From NCBI RefSeq assembly GCF_014132355.1, contig NZ_BLZO01000118.1, positions 161,001 to 225,000 of the forward strand: a stretch of DNA of 64,000 bases, given 5' to 3'. The stretch is from Okeania sp. KiyG1. Lineage in GTDB: Bacteria > Cyanobacteriota > Cyanobacteriia > Cyanobacteriales > Microcoleaceae. The notes below the pieces were generated by a model. The model did not search any database. It was not told where the DNA came from and saw nothing but the letters and a program-made list of their open reading frames with translations. The position numbers and the translations under genes are program-made. Of the stretch, positions 28,334 to 39,933 are shown in pieces. Numbering within the stretch: the first letter of the stretch is position 1; each line of letters begins with the position of its first letter.

Positions 28334-28999
28334 TTAACTAATTCCCTCAAAAGGTCCTAAAAAAGTAGGGCGAGGGCGAGTAATATGAACTTCCCATAAT
28401 GCTTTTAATACTGCCAAAATTTCACGGGTTGAATAACGCCTCATGGAATCATTTCTAAACTTTCCCCAATCTGGCGTACCTAAACCTGTAGCATCTACTC
28501 CCAGTTGACGACAGGTATAAACTGCACGAGGTAAATGATAACGTTGAGTTACTAAAACTGCTTGGGTAATGCCAAATATTTCTTTAGCACGATAACAACT
28601 TTCATAAGTGCTAAAACCAGCATAATCTAAAGTAATATCATCAACAGATACACCACGGGAAATTGCATATTCTTCCATTGCCTTGACTTCATTATAATCA
28701 GGGGTGCCATTGTCACCAGTCATCAAAATTTTTTTTACACTACCAATGTTGTATAAATTAACGGCTCCTTGTACTCGATCCGCTAACATTGGTGTGGGAG
28801 TACCATCTTCCCATATTCCGGCCCCAAAAACTATAGCAATTGGTTGCTCTGGCACTTCTTCCGGGTTTTTGTATCGATATTTGCTTGTCGCTATTCTGAC
28901 ATAAATGTTTAAAGCTAGAGGAATTAGTAGCATTGTTAATATTAAAGCTAGAAAAATTAAGCGTTGATTGAGTAAAAATAATTTAGGTAACATAGGCAA
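28334..28999 (-). CDS. DUF218 (SanA/ElyC/YdcF-like) membrane-anchored protein
   Basis: 221 residues with one N-terminal helix (about 10-32), then a DUF218 domain: AIVFGAGIWEDGTPTPMLADR, KKILMTGDNGTPDYNEV, LDYAGFSTYESCYRAKEIFG, AVLVTQRYHLPRAVYTCRQLG. SanA-type members affect envelope permeability (vancomycin sensitivity in E. coli); the enzyme chemistry is unknown though the acidic and His residues hint at a hydrolase-like site. The domain probably lies in the periplasm. The start may be ATG at 28999 or the Met two codons later. Intact; no operon partner on its strand nearby. Confidence 0.85.
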   Translation of the reverse strand: MPMLPKLFLLNQRLIFLALILTMLLIPLALNIYVRIATSKYRYKNPEEVPEQPIAIVFGAGIWEDGTPTPMLADRVQGAVNLYNIGSVKKILMTGDNGTPDYNEVKAMEEYAISRGVSVDDITLDYAGFSTYESCYRAKEIFGITQAVLVTQRYHLPRAVYTCRQLGVDATGLGTPDWGKFRNDSMRRYSTREILAVLKALWEVHITRPRPTFLGPFEGIS

Positions 29000-29234
29000 T
29001 AATTAATTAAAAAATAAATAGTATAGCAATTCCCAAAAAGAGTGAGGTACAAAATTTTTTGGTTCTAGGGAACAGGGAACAGGGAACAGGGAATAGGGAA
29101 TAGAAGACAAATAAAGATAGGTGTACCTCATTAGGTTGAGAAACGCTATGTTTATTGAGAGATATTTCGAGTCACCTTGAAAGGGAGGTTCTATAAAACA
29201 TCCCTTTATTCGTTTTCGCACCCATATATATGTA
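29000..29234. repeat. Repeat spacer with inverted ends
   Basis: ATAGCAATTCCCAAAAAGAG (about 29023) and TTGAGAAACGCTAT (about 29136) form an imperfect inverted pair around GGGAACA tandem repeats. The motif recurs at 7.8, 21.0 and 58.5 kb. No gene seen. Confidence 0.5.
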
Positions 29235-29533
29235 ATATCATGTCCGGTTAAACAGTGATAAATAAATAACTACGGAGTCCTCAGGAGTCAACCCACCCCT
29301 CGCCCCTCCCCTCCCAACCCACCCTAACCCATCCCAGGAGGGGAGGGGAAGAAAGAAGAACAACTGGAGTTGAAGGAGAAAGTTTTTTTATAACTACAGG
29401 ACTTACGCAGAGACACTAAATCCAGTGAGGGCGCAATTCGGAGCTTTGCGTTAGCAAATGCCATTCGCCCCTACAGATGGTGGTTTAACAGTCAATTTGC
29501 GTAAGTCCTGAACTAATTATCCGGACATGATAT
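29235..29533. mobile_element. R1 element carrying a nested R2 element
   Basis: The outer ends are ATATCATGTCCGGTTAAAC and ATCCGGACATGATAT. Inside, an R2 element occupies 29397-29510 with AACTA duplicated on both sides (29392-29396, 29511-29515). The R2 copy therefore arrived after the R1 copy. Confidence 0.88.
29397..29510. mobile_element. Nested R2 element, 114 bp, with 5-bp target duplication
   Basis: CAGGACTTACGCA and TGCGTAAGTCCTG ends; 5-bp duplication AACTA. The interior contains GCCATTCGCCCCTACAGATG, shared with the copy in the HEPN gene. Confidence 0.9.
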
Positions 29534-29617
29534 AAGTGTCAAAAACATCAACTTATATTAATTTTGACTTTTAACTTTTAACTTTTAACTTTTGACTTTT
29601 GACTTTTGACTTTTGAT

Positions 29618-30822
29618 TTACTTTTGATGTGCCAAACCAATTGCTTCAGAAATAGAATTTAATCCTCTTTCATCTAACTTTTGCAATAATCCTTGGAGAA
29701 TTTGTTTAACCATTCCCGGTCCTTGATAGACCCATCCTGTGTAAATTTGAATTAGACTTGCCCCCGCAGTAATTTTATCCCAAGCATCTTCTACAGTAAA
29801 TATACCACCTACACCAATAATTGGTAATTTTCCTTGAGTTTCTTGCCAGATAAATTTAATTATTTCCGTCGATCTTTGAGTTAATGGCGCGCCACTAATT
29901 CCACCTGCTTCTTCACTGACAAGTCTACCAGTTTTAGCAATAATTTTAGTTTTTAATCCATCACGAGAAATAGTTGTATTAGTGGCAATAATTCCAGAAA
30001 TTTGATATTGTTGAATTAGGTCTAGTATGGAAGCGATCGCTTCCTTTTCTAAATCTGGTGCAATCTTAACTAAAATTGGCTTAATGCCTTGATTTTCTCC
30101 TTGTAAATCTGCTAAAATGTTACTTAAATTTTCAGCATTTTGGAGGGAACGTAGCCCCGGAGTATTAGGAGAAGAAACATTGACGACAAAATAATCACCC
30201 CAATTTTTTAACAATCTAAAACTACCTAAATAATCGGTTGCTGCGGCCTCTAAAGATGTTATCTTGGATTTACCAATATTTATACCATAAGGAAAAAATT
30301 ACGATTAAAATAATAATTATTCTCCCGTATGCTGAGAGTATCTGGAATATTTTTTCCTTGAGATTGTAATCTCATAGCTAAAGCAGCAGCACCTTGATTA
30401 TTAAATCCCATTCTATTCAAAGCAGCTCGATCTATTGGCAAACGAAATAATCTTGGTTGAGGATTTCCCGGTTGTTCATGAAGAGTAACTGTACCAAGTT
30501 CAGCAAACCCAAAACCTAATTGAGGCAAGGCATTAATGGCCACACCATCTTTATCAAATCCTGCAGCTAAACCCACAGGATTTTTAAAGTTTAATCCCCA
30601 TAAAGTTTGTTCTAGGCGAGTATCCTCAAAACATAAAGATTGTTGCATCATTGTCTGCAACCCATTTATTAGTTTACTAGAGGAATTAGTATCCATAAAA
30701 CTGAGAATATTTAGGACTTGATGATGTACCCATTCTGGATCGGATTTTAATACAGAAAATAGAGTCGGAAATATGACAGAACGATAAATATTTAACACTT
30801 TATTCTCAATGGTAGTTGACAA
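29618..30822 (-). pseudogene. pyrD: Dihydroorotate dehydrogenase (quinone), frameshifted
   Basis: Class 2 PyrD oxidises dihydroorotate to orotate on the membrane with quinone as acceptor, FMN-dependent. The N-terminal part has the membrane-associating helices, [34 protein letters not shown] and NRMGFNNQG. It stops soon after 30297; the C-terminal part continues in another frame as [38 protein letters not shown] and [17 protein letters not shown]. One extra A in the run at 30293-30298 joins them. Between PDT and GINIGKSK lie about 17 residues ([16 protein letters not shown]) that are not usual in the family, so a small in-frame insertion may also be present. Essential pathway, hence a sequencing error is plausible. 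Confidence 0.88.
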
Positions 30823-31710
30823 TTAAAAACTAAAAATGGGCGTTGGTAAATTAGGGTATGATATTAATCTTAATTACTTAAGAGTCAACCCACCCTAACC
30901 CCTCCCCCGACCGTGGAGGGGAGGGAAGAAAGAAAAAGAAATCAGGAATAGAAGGAGAAAGTTTTTTGTTTGCTGGCGCACAACGCACGTTAACGCGGAG
31001 TGCAGAACGGAGTTCTATCCCGCTCCGATCCGGACATGATATTATACATCTTTTCACCAACGCCATGAAAACTCAAATTTTGATCGAGTATAATATTAAT
31101 ATGATAGGACTCTTTGCGATCGAAGCATACTAATTAGTTCTTGATCGTCAATATATCATTTAGAGCGAGTGAACTTGAATATTACTGATAAATGAAAGAA
31201 ACAGTAGAAAGAGTAGAGATATGCAAGGTTTCAACAAGATAATTTAATACAACCTCTCTTTTCGATCGCCAAAAACAAGATATTTTATTAATAATTGTTT
31301 ATCTAAAGTTAATATAGCGTTTTTATCTGGGATGTGGAGACCAAGTGCGATGAAAAAGGTATGGAGGGAATAGTAAAGGAGGGAAAACAGCATTAAATAG
31401 TAGCAAACACAAGGATATAAGGTAATTTATCGGCGTACTTTTTTTTGATAAAAAACCTCAATCTATATTTACATCTCAAATAAAAACACTATATATATTA
31501 GTAAAAAATATTGAGAATATTATGGCCAGTTAAATACTGATAAATAAACAGTAATAGGGAGTGGCGAATATGGGTTATGAGGTCATAAATCAAGGAATAG
31601 AGCATAGAAATAGAAAGTTTTAGGTCGCTAATAAACTAATTAAACTGACATACTAGAATCTATTTCTTATCTTCTCAAAATAACTATTAAATAATGAGGA
31701 TAATCCATCG
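30823..31710. other. Spacer with an R1 element end, upstream of the GAF sensor
   Basis: An R1-like element spans about 30855-31042: its right end CGGACATGATAT is clear, its left end degraded. A further degraded left end, ATATTATGGCCAGTTAAATA, is at about 31519. The rest is AT-rich with no ORF of note. The promoter of the GAF sensor should lie here but is not distinct. Confidence 0.55.
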
Positions 31711-34700
31711 ATGTTCAAAAAAAATGAATCAGGAAAAAATCATAATAATCTGATTGCTTTAGAAAGCATAATTAGAGCAATTAGAGAAGAAGAAGATTTA
31801 GATATCCTCATTAAAAAAGTCATCAATTATCTCCAGTCAGAATTTGATTGTTGTTTGATTTGGGTATGTTTTTACGATCGATTAGCAAATAAAATAGTAG
31901 GCAAAGGAGGAATTACTCCCAATGGTGAAATTTCTGCTCTCAAACAAAAATTTACAATAAATCATGGAGATATATTAGAACAAGTATTACTGGAAAAAAA
32001 AGCAATTAAAGTTGCTGACTTAAGGGCAGAAAAGCAAGTTGGGGAATGGGTGAAAATAGCACAAACTTATCAGATTAAAGGTACAATTTTCTTTCCTATA
32101 CATGACAAAGAAAAATGTTTTGGTATTGCCTTAATGGGTTCACAAGAGTGGGGAAGCTCTTTAGAGTCAGCAGAAAAAGCACTACTATCTTTAATTTGGG
32201 GCGAACTAGGGCAAACATTACAAAAAATAGAAAAAGAATGGCAACAGCAACAAGCAAAACGACCTGATGAACCAATACTCTCACTGCTATCTCAATTAGG
32301 AAAATTAACAACCCTAGACCGACGCCTCGAAACAGTTGCAGAAATAACTCATAAATTTTTACAGCCATCCCGCACAAATATTTACTGGTATTATCCCAAT
32401 GGACGCTATTTTTGGCGTCGTGCGAGTAATCATCAAGTAATAGTAGAATGGAGCGACTTTAAACGTCCTGCTTCTGGCATTACATTGCAAGACTTAGGTG
32501 AATTCTATAATGTGCTATTAACTGGACAAATTATTTGCATCGGAGAATATCACACTTCTGTAGACAGCGATATTACTCGCAGACTTACCAGACAAATTAG
32601 AGCTACTTCCGTATTAGCAGCACCAATTATCTTAGAAGACGAACTATTAGGATTTATTGCCGTAGAAGAACAACACAACCGTCCATGGCAAGATGATGAA
32701 AAAAACTATTTGCAAGGAGTAGGTCAACTGCTAGCTTTAACTTCTCCCCTCTCAGAAATGGAGGATAAAATTCGTCAAGCTAAATTAGACCAAACCTTAA
32801 CAGCAGGGATAACTCGTGCTATTTACGGTGATGATGATTGGCAAAAAACCCTAAAAACAACAGCAGAAAAAATATCTCAGCGCTTAGGTACTAAATATTT
32901 TATGTTGGCTATCTGCAACAGAGGACAGTTTGAAGTTGTTTATCAAAATCGTTCTACCCTAAGTCGAACAGTCAAAACTTCTCTACCCCCCCCCTCAGCA
33001 AGAAAGATATGACCTTGTTAGGCCGAAATACTGAAGTAGTAGGCATTGAAAATTGGTCAGAAAGTAATATATTGGGTGCTTGGCAGGAAAATTTTGAGAA
33101 ACTAGGAGTACGTTCTCTTCTGTTGTGCAACACAATAGGAACTGGGCAACAGGAACAAGAAGAATTTATTACAAAAAAATCAAGGCGATCGGTACAACCA
33201 ACCTGAAGGACTCGTAATTATTGGCGATGAAATCCCTCGCACCTGGAGTCGCAATGAACGAGAATTAGTACAAATTGTTAGTCAGCAGTTAGGTTTTCTC
33301 CTGCATCAAAAACATATTAATCAGATAATCAACAAGCAGCAGCAATATACGCAATATCTTCAGTCTGGTTTAACTACTTTACAACCAACGACAATACCCA
33401 CAAATTCAACAAAAATATCGATCGATTCTTCCAACTCCTTATTATTACAAGAAGTGAAAAATTTGGAACCAGTGGGAGAACAGAGTGTATTAGGAAATTT
33501 ATCACTGGACCATCTCGAACGAAATTTTCTCGAATTTATTGCTCAAGCAATTGTGGGAATAGCAGAGATAAACCTGCAAACTGTTCCCCTAGTTGGTTTA
33601 ATTACCTGGTATCCAGTATCACAAACAGGTAGAGTTATGAGCTACAGTTATCTTGAGTCTCATATTACTAGCACTGACAAAATTTCGATACCAGTTCGCA
33701 CTGATTCTTGGATTAAACAAATAATTTCCACAAATGGTTGGTTGCATCTGAGCGTGAGTGATGTACCAGCAAAAACTCTACGGTGGCTCAATATTCTTCA
33801 TAGCGGTCAGGTCATTGCAACTGCTTTGCGTACTGCTGTTGAACATCAGCCAACTGGTATATTATTACTTGCAGACCCTCACAAAGTTTTATGGCAAAAA
33901 ACAGAAGTGCCACAACCACAAAATTCTCCTACTGAAACTCTGAAAAATTTATTGACTCATTTGGTTTCTCAGTTTGCATGGTCGCGTCGCTATTTGATAG
34001 TCAAGACTACTTTGGAATCTCAGCGAGAGGAACTAGAGTGGTTGAATTGGTATAAACAAAGGCGTTTAGAAGAACTTTACCGTACTGTTGGTTCTGGTTT
34101 TAAACAGTTAAGTGAATTGAATTATACTCCATCAGAAAATCCAGCCCAACAGAAAAATGTGTTGACAAATCTACGTTATCAGCAATTACTACGGCAAATT
34201 GGGAATGTTTTATCATCTACTACTTCATTATTGAAGCAAGAAAAATGGCGTTTACAAGCAAATTTTGATGTTGTATCTGTAGCTAATTTGTTGAGGCGAT
34301 CGCTCATTCGTATTGATTCCCAAGTTAAGAAAAGACAACTGCAATTAGAAGTTCATCGGGAAGGAAATTTGAATATTTATGGAGATAGTATTAAATTAGA
34401 ATTAGTTGTTTACGAGCTTTTGATTAGTGCCTGTCGTCGTTCTCAAACAAGAGGAAAAATCGAGATTAAATGCCAAACTTTAGATGAAGAATGGTTAGAA
34501 ATTTTTATCCTTGATACAGGTAAGATTAGCTCAAAATTAATAACAGAATTTAACTCCACTTCTATCCCAGATGTATTAGAACCTTCTCCATTAGTTTCGC
34601 CTCCAGGCAAGCATTTAATTATCTGTAGGCGAGTAATTCAACAAATGGGAGGAGAACTGGAGTTAAATTTACAAGAAAGTGGTTTAGTTGAAAGTAGGTT

Positions 34701-34725
34701 ACTTTTACCCTTAGCTCACCTTTGA
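31711..34725 (+). pseudogene. Multi-GAF sensor with degenerate histidine-kinase end, two frame breaks
   Basis: A soluble product of about 1000 residues. Residues 1-165 and about 190-345 are GAF domains (CCLIWVCFYDRLANKIVG; TSVLAAPIILEDELLGFIAVEE), a third GAF-like segment follows (LGTKYFMLAICNRGQFEVVY), then long helices and a C-terminal region resembling a HATPase with weak N and G boxes (LELVVYELLISACRRS, GKHLIICRRVIQQMGGELEL). A C9 run at 32986-32994 shifts the frame into TLLGRNTEVVGIENWSES; an A7 run at 33173-33179, read as six, restores GDRYNQPEGLVIIGDEIPR onward to 34725. No clear phospho-acceptor His is visible, so it may be an ATP-binding sensor rather than an active kinase. Confidence 0.72.
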
Positions 34726-34746
34726 TTTCTACAAAATTTGATATTT

Positions 34747-35026
<280 letters not shown>

Positions 35027-35142
35027 TTACTTATAATCCTGAAAAGTGTTACAATGTAAAATTTAAACTAATTGACAGAAAAAGATAAATTCAAGCTCTT
35101 TGGCCTATTAGAGAATATTTGTCAAATAAATATTAAACTACA

Positions 35143-35250
35143 TAGGGTGTGAAGTGTGTTATTTAAACCACACCTCCTACAGCACGCGGTGCCTGAGACA
35201 TAAAGCCAACCATTATTCCAGAAATGGTAAGTGTCCCGTCACACACCCTA
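35143..35250. repeat. Single inverted-repeat element
   Basis: TAGGGTGTG at the left and CACACCCTA at the right form a 9-bp inverted repeat over 108 bp; the interior is GC-richer than the flanks. Only one copy was noticed in the window. Confidence 0.5.
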
Positions 35251-35288
35251 CTTAATCAGCATATTAGTAAAAATTAAAAATCTTAGCT

Positions 35289-37468
35289 ATGACTGACAAA
35301 TACCAAGCAAACAATGTAGCTCAACTTATTTATACTACAGCTATTAGTGTAATTGAAGACTGTAGCAGTAAAATTTTTCTAATATTTTAGATGCTCATAT
35401 TATTCAGTTTCAAGGTAATTCAATTATCCTGAATCCCACAGAGAACCAACAACTAAAAATAGCAATTGAACAGTTATATAGTAATTACAAAACAAAGCAA
35501 ATATCACCATTACATATGGCCAATATAGATTTTCTTCTTGGTCGAGAGGAGTATGCTAATAATCAAATAGATCGAGCATTAGATAAATTTAAAAATAGCC
35601 TATTAATCTGGGAAGATAGTACAAAAATTTTACCAGGAGAAGTAGTTACTCAACAAATCAATGAAAGGTTAGAAAAAATAGGAGTTGTTCTCTTTCATAT
35701 CGGATTATGTTATGAGCATCAAGGCAATTTAAACATTCCAGTAGAACAAAAAAATAATTCTTGGCAACAAGCAAAAAATAATTTTCAGCAAAGCTTAGAT
35801 TTATTTGCTCAAATAGACCGACAAGAATTAGTAGCTAAATTCATCATTCAGCAAGGTGAAGTGCTAAAAAAATTAGAAGCATGGAGGGATCTATACAAGC
35901 TTGCTCAACACGCTTTAGAACTACATTTAACTTACGGTACAGAAGAGCAAATTGCTCAAGATTACGGATTTTTGGCTGAAGCAGCAATGCACGAGTCAAA
36001 ATGGGACCACGCTAGTCAATTAGCAGAATTAGCAGTTGCCATTCAACATCAATCCGTGGACGATCCTCTAGAAATTGCACAATATCAGAATTCTTATTTC
36101 TCAATTTTAACTGAATCTCAAAGTAATTTAGAAGAGTGGCAAGCTACTGTTAATCAACTAGAAAAAGCGCGACGACAAACAAACCCCCATCATGATTTGC
36201 ACTCTTATATTTCTATACTAAAAGCATTAAAAAAACTTTATTTTGACCAAGACCAATATGGAAAGTCTGCCAGAATTAAGGAAGAAAAATTACGCATCGA
36301 GCATCAATATGGATTAAAAGCTTTTATAGGAATAAATCCATTACAAGTACAACAAAATCCCAATAATAATCCGATAATTCCTAGAGAAATTAAAGTTTCC
36401 AGTCGTCTAGAAGACGTGAATAACTTAGTGGCAAGAATCAAAAGTCAGAAGCATAAACTAATAGTTATACATGGTGACTCTGGTGTGGGTAAAAGTTCTT
36501 TAATTAATTCTGGGTTAATACCTACTCTACTCGCAGAAAATTCAGAAGATAATCAAGCAATTTTACCCATACTACTACGAGTTTATACAGATTGGATGAG
36601 AAACTCTAACTCTGCAACTTGGAATCTAGAATATGTACTAGAAAAATTGCGTACAAACAATCAAAACAATAATGTAAAAGTATTAATTTTAGACCAGTTT
36701 GAAGAATTATTTACTGTCTGTCCTAAACCAGCTCAAAGACTACCACTTTATCAATTTTTATATGACTGTTTAAGATTGAATTGTGTCAAAGTAGTTTTAT
36801 CTATCCAAACAAATTACTTACATTACTTATTAGAATGCGACCGCCTGACAAACTTAGAAGCAGTCATTAACTATGAAATTTTATCTAAGGAAATTCTTTA
36901 CTACATAAGTAATTTTGAGCCAAATCAGGGTCAAGAAATTATTAAAAATCTAATTGAACCTGCTCAATTAAATTGGGAGCCAGATTTAATTTCTCAAGTA
37001 GTAAAAGATTTAAGTGCAGCAGATAATACAGTACACCCCATTGAATTGCAAGTAGTAGGTAGTCAGCTTCAAGAAGAAGCAATTACAACTGTTGAAGCAT
37101 ATCATAAATTAGGAGATAATCCAGTCCAAAAACTCACAATAAATTTTATAGATGGAGTCATAAAAGATTGTGGTTTTCTTAATGGACGAACAGCAATATC
37201 TGTCTTATACTTATTAACAGATGAACGTGGTACTCGCCCTCTAAAAAATTGTGTAGAATTAGCATCAGATTTATTAATGGAAACCAATAAATTAGATGTA
37301 GTTTTAGATGTATTAGTTGCTCGAGGATTAGTTTTACTGTTGCCAGATTTACCAGAAGATAGGTATCAATTAGCCCATAATTATTTAGTTCCTTTAGTTC
37401 GAGAACAGAAACAGGAAGGAGAAAAATCAATTTCTGAATTTGAATTTGAGAGAGATATGATGTATTGA
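35289..37468 (+). pseudogene. STAND NTPase with helical N-terminal domain, one frameshift
   Basis: From ATG at 35289 (MTDKYQANNVAQLIYTTAIS) the frame stops after SKIFLIF; one T added at 35374-35378 continues as NILDAHIIQFQGNSIILNP into the main frame, giving about 726 residues. The first 70 residues could be an effector-associated or adaptor domain. TPR-like helices follow (EYANNQIDRALDKFKNSLLI). The NTPase has Walker A IHGDSGVGKSSLINSG (about residue 395) and Walker B VLILDQFEELFTV (about 466), as in nSTAND1 ATPases. The product ends about 10 residues after LAHNYLVPLVREQ, right at R4/GGGAGTA repeat sequence, so WD40 or other C-terminal repeats usual in such proteins may have been lost. Confidence 0.75.
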
Positions 37469-38622
37469 CATCTCTAGAAAAGAGGGAGTAGGGAGTAGGG
37501 GAGTAGGGGAGTAGGGAGTAGGGAGTAGGGAGTAGGGAGCAGGGGAGTAGGGAGTAGGGGAGTAGGGGAGTAGGGGAGTAGAGAGTAGGGAGTAGGGGAG
37601 TAGGGGAATAGGGGAGTAGAGGAGTAGGGAGTAGGGGAGTAGGAGATTGAATATTGAAATAATTATAGAATTATCAACATATATTATCAAAATAATTGGG
37701 TCGCGCAACCCCGCCTTTTAAGGCGAAATATTTTTGGAGAGAAGCTCAAATCCCCGTTACAAAAATAACTTCTGACTTCTGACTTCTGACTTCTGACTTC
37801 GTTAAATAACCGGATTCTATATGATAACTGAAATGACAAGATATAATTATTTATCTTAACTTCATTTTTAACTCAGTTTCATTTAAGGTATATACACCAT
37901 TATTAAAATTGAAAATATTATAATTTTACCAAAAAATAAGGGTTATTTCAGTTATCAGTTATCAGTTATCACTTATCAGTACCTCCGATTAAAGTTGGAG
38001 GCTTGCAAATACTGAATTGAAGATTTTTTCATCCCCTTAAAAGGGGAGGCTTTAGACCTCATTTTTTGGTAAAAATACAGATAATTATCAATAAAATATT
38101 CAAACTCCAATATCAATAAACGAACCTGTTAAAAATATTATAGCAGTCACTATTACTGTATTTGACATATAAAAAGCTTAAAACTCAGACAATGCAAGAT
38201 TTTTCCTTCTTATATCATGTCCGGTAACATCCTTTGTATATAGAATCAAGTCACAATTAAAAGAAACCTCTCTGTCTTCCTTCCACCAAAGTATAAGTAT
38301 TCAAGCGGACGATATTACTTCTTACCGAATAATTAATAATTAAATAATTCGCGCCTTGAAGCATCCCCTTTTAAGGGGAAAAAAAGAAATAATATTTCCT
38401 TATATTCAATCAAGGACGGTTTTAACCAGAGGTAATTATCAATTATCAATTATCAATTAATTAATTCTTCCTTCTTACCGAAAAATTCATGTATAAAGCC
38501 TCTCCATTAATGGGGAAAAAAGAAAAAAAATCCTTTGATCGAATCCTCTTAACTTATAAGAATAGGTAATTCTAAATTCTAAATTCTAAATTCTAAATTC
38601 TTGAATTCTTCCTTATTGAATT
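37469..38622. repeat. Repeat cluster: GGGAGTA minisatellite, R1 and R3 elements
   Basis: About 37480-37650 is a long (GGGAGTA/GGGGAGTA)n array. CTTCTGA and CAGTTAT heptamers follow. An R1 element spans 38212-38315 (ATATCATGTCCGGTAAC to GCGGACGATAT), an inverted R3 copy about 38325-38463, a shorter R3 variant to about 38560, and AATTCTA heptamers up to the DUF3179 start. No gene seen. Confidence 0.7.
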
Positions 38623-39645
38623 ATGAAAAAAATAGCTAAAATAATCCTTAATACTACTTTATTTGCTAGCTTGGGTTTGAGTTCTATAGTCGTACAAGCA
38701 GGTAGTTGGGATAACTTTAAAATTCGCTATTTTCATCTCACACAATATCTAAATAATCAAGATAGAGAACTCCAAGATATTCAAGCACAAAATCTCGACC
38801 CTCAGAAATATAGTCGAATTAATTTAGCTGAACTTTTGAACGGCGGACCCCCAAAAGATGGTATTCCTTCTATTGATAATCCAAAATTTGATACAGCTAC
38901 AACAACACCTTTTTCTACTAATGAAACAGTAATTGGTATAGAAATAAACGGTGAGGCAGTTGCTTATCCTTTTGGCATTATGAATTGGCATGAAATTGTT
39001 AATGATACAGTCGGAGGAATGAATATTACTGTTTCTTATTGCCCTCTTTGTGACACGATAATCGCATTTGAACGTGGCAATACAACTTATGGAGTTTCTG
39101 GCAAACTTTATCAAAGTTGTTTAGTTATGTACGACCGTTCTAATGATACTCTTTATTCTCAACCTTGGGGTATTGGTATTCTTGGTCGGAATGTTAATAG
39201 TAATTTGAATAGAATTTCTGCGATTAAAACTACTCTGGGAAATTGGTTAGCAGCCCATCCTGATAGTAAGATTTTATCTACAAAAACAGGTTATAAACGT
39301 GACTATTTTAACTATCCTTACGGCAGCTACTATACTGATAAAATGTTGATTTTTCCAGTCAGAAATCAAGACCAAATTAACCAACATCCCAAAGCTATTA
39401 TTAGTTATGTTTGGGAAGCAGACCGAGAAACACCTGAAAATTATTTCTCAGGTAATAGCGTTCAGTTTTTACACTCAGAAATTAAGCAAGTAAAAGAAAA
39501 AATTGTAGAATTTAATGGGCGAAAAATACGCGCTAAATGGGACAGTCAAATGCAAACCGTTATTGTTGAAGAATTCGATGGTACAACTATCCCTAGTTCC
39601 ACAGCTTTCGCTTTTGTTTATCCAGCATTTTTTCCACAACAATAG
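38623..39645 (+). CDS. DUF3179-domain exported protein
   Basis: 340 residues with a cleavable signal peptide (KKIAKIILNTTLFASLGLSS, likely cut after VVQA). DUF3179 signatures: GGPPKDGIPSIDNPKF, GIEINGEAVAYPFGIMNWHEIVND, NITVSYCPLCDTIIAFER with a CxxC pair, GVSGKLYQSCLVMYDR and SQPWG. The family is common in bacteria and archaea with no firm function; exported, probably periplasmic. The start follows a run of AATTCTA repeats; no strong ribosome-binding site stands out. Standalone gene, intact, flanked by repeats on both sides. Confidence 0.88.
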   Translation: MKKIAKIILNTTLFASLGLSSIVVQAGSWDNFKIRYFHLTQYLNNQDRELQDIQAQNLDPQKYSRINLAELLNGGPPKDGIPSIDNPKFDTATTTPFSTNETVIGIEINGEAVAYPFGIMNWHEIVNDTVGGMNITVSYCPLCDTIIAFERGNTTYGVSGKLYQSCLVMYDRSNDTLYSQPWGIGILGRNVNSNLNRISAIKTTLGNWLAAHPDSKILSTKTGYKRDYFNYPYGSYYTDKMLIFPVRNQDQINQHPKAIISYVWEADRETPENYFSGNSVQFLHSEIKQVKEKIVEFNGRKIRAKWDSQMQTVIVEEFDGTTIPSSTAFAFVYPAFFPQQ

Positions 39646-39722
39646 CCATGTAGGGCCGAATGGCATTTGTCCTCACTTTGCTGTGAAATGGGCATCTTGC
39701 CCGTTCCCGTTCCCGTTCCTGG

Positions 39723-39921
39723 GAGGAGTTCTGAAAAGTCCCTTATGCTACATCCAAGCCCCCTAAATCCCCCAATTTTGGGGGACTTCTTATGCTACAT
39801 CCAAGCCCCCTAAATCCCCCAATTTTGGGGGACTTAAAGATAGCAAATTGACTCTTGTTCCCCCCAAAGTTGGGGGGCGGCGGGGGGCAAAATTCAGTAT
39901 CAAAAAACTTTTCAGATATCC
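39723..39921. mobile_element. R7 inverted-repeat element with internal duplication
   Basis: Begins GAGGAGTTCTGAAAAG and ends CTTTTCAGATATCCTC. The interior has CTTATGCTACATCCAAGCCC twice in tandem, each followed by CCCAATTTTGGGGGAC. A second R7 copy is at 44634-44785. Confidence 0.65.
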
Positions 39922-39933
39922 TCTGAGAGAATG

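Noticed and set aside
37480-37650. Possible CRISPR array
   Set aside because: The repeat is a 7-8 bp minisatellite without spacers, and no cas gene is in the window.
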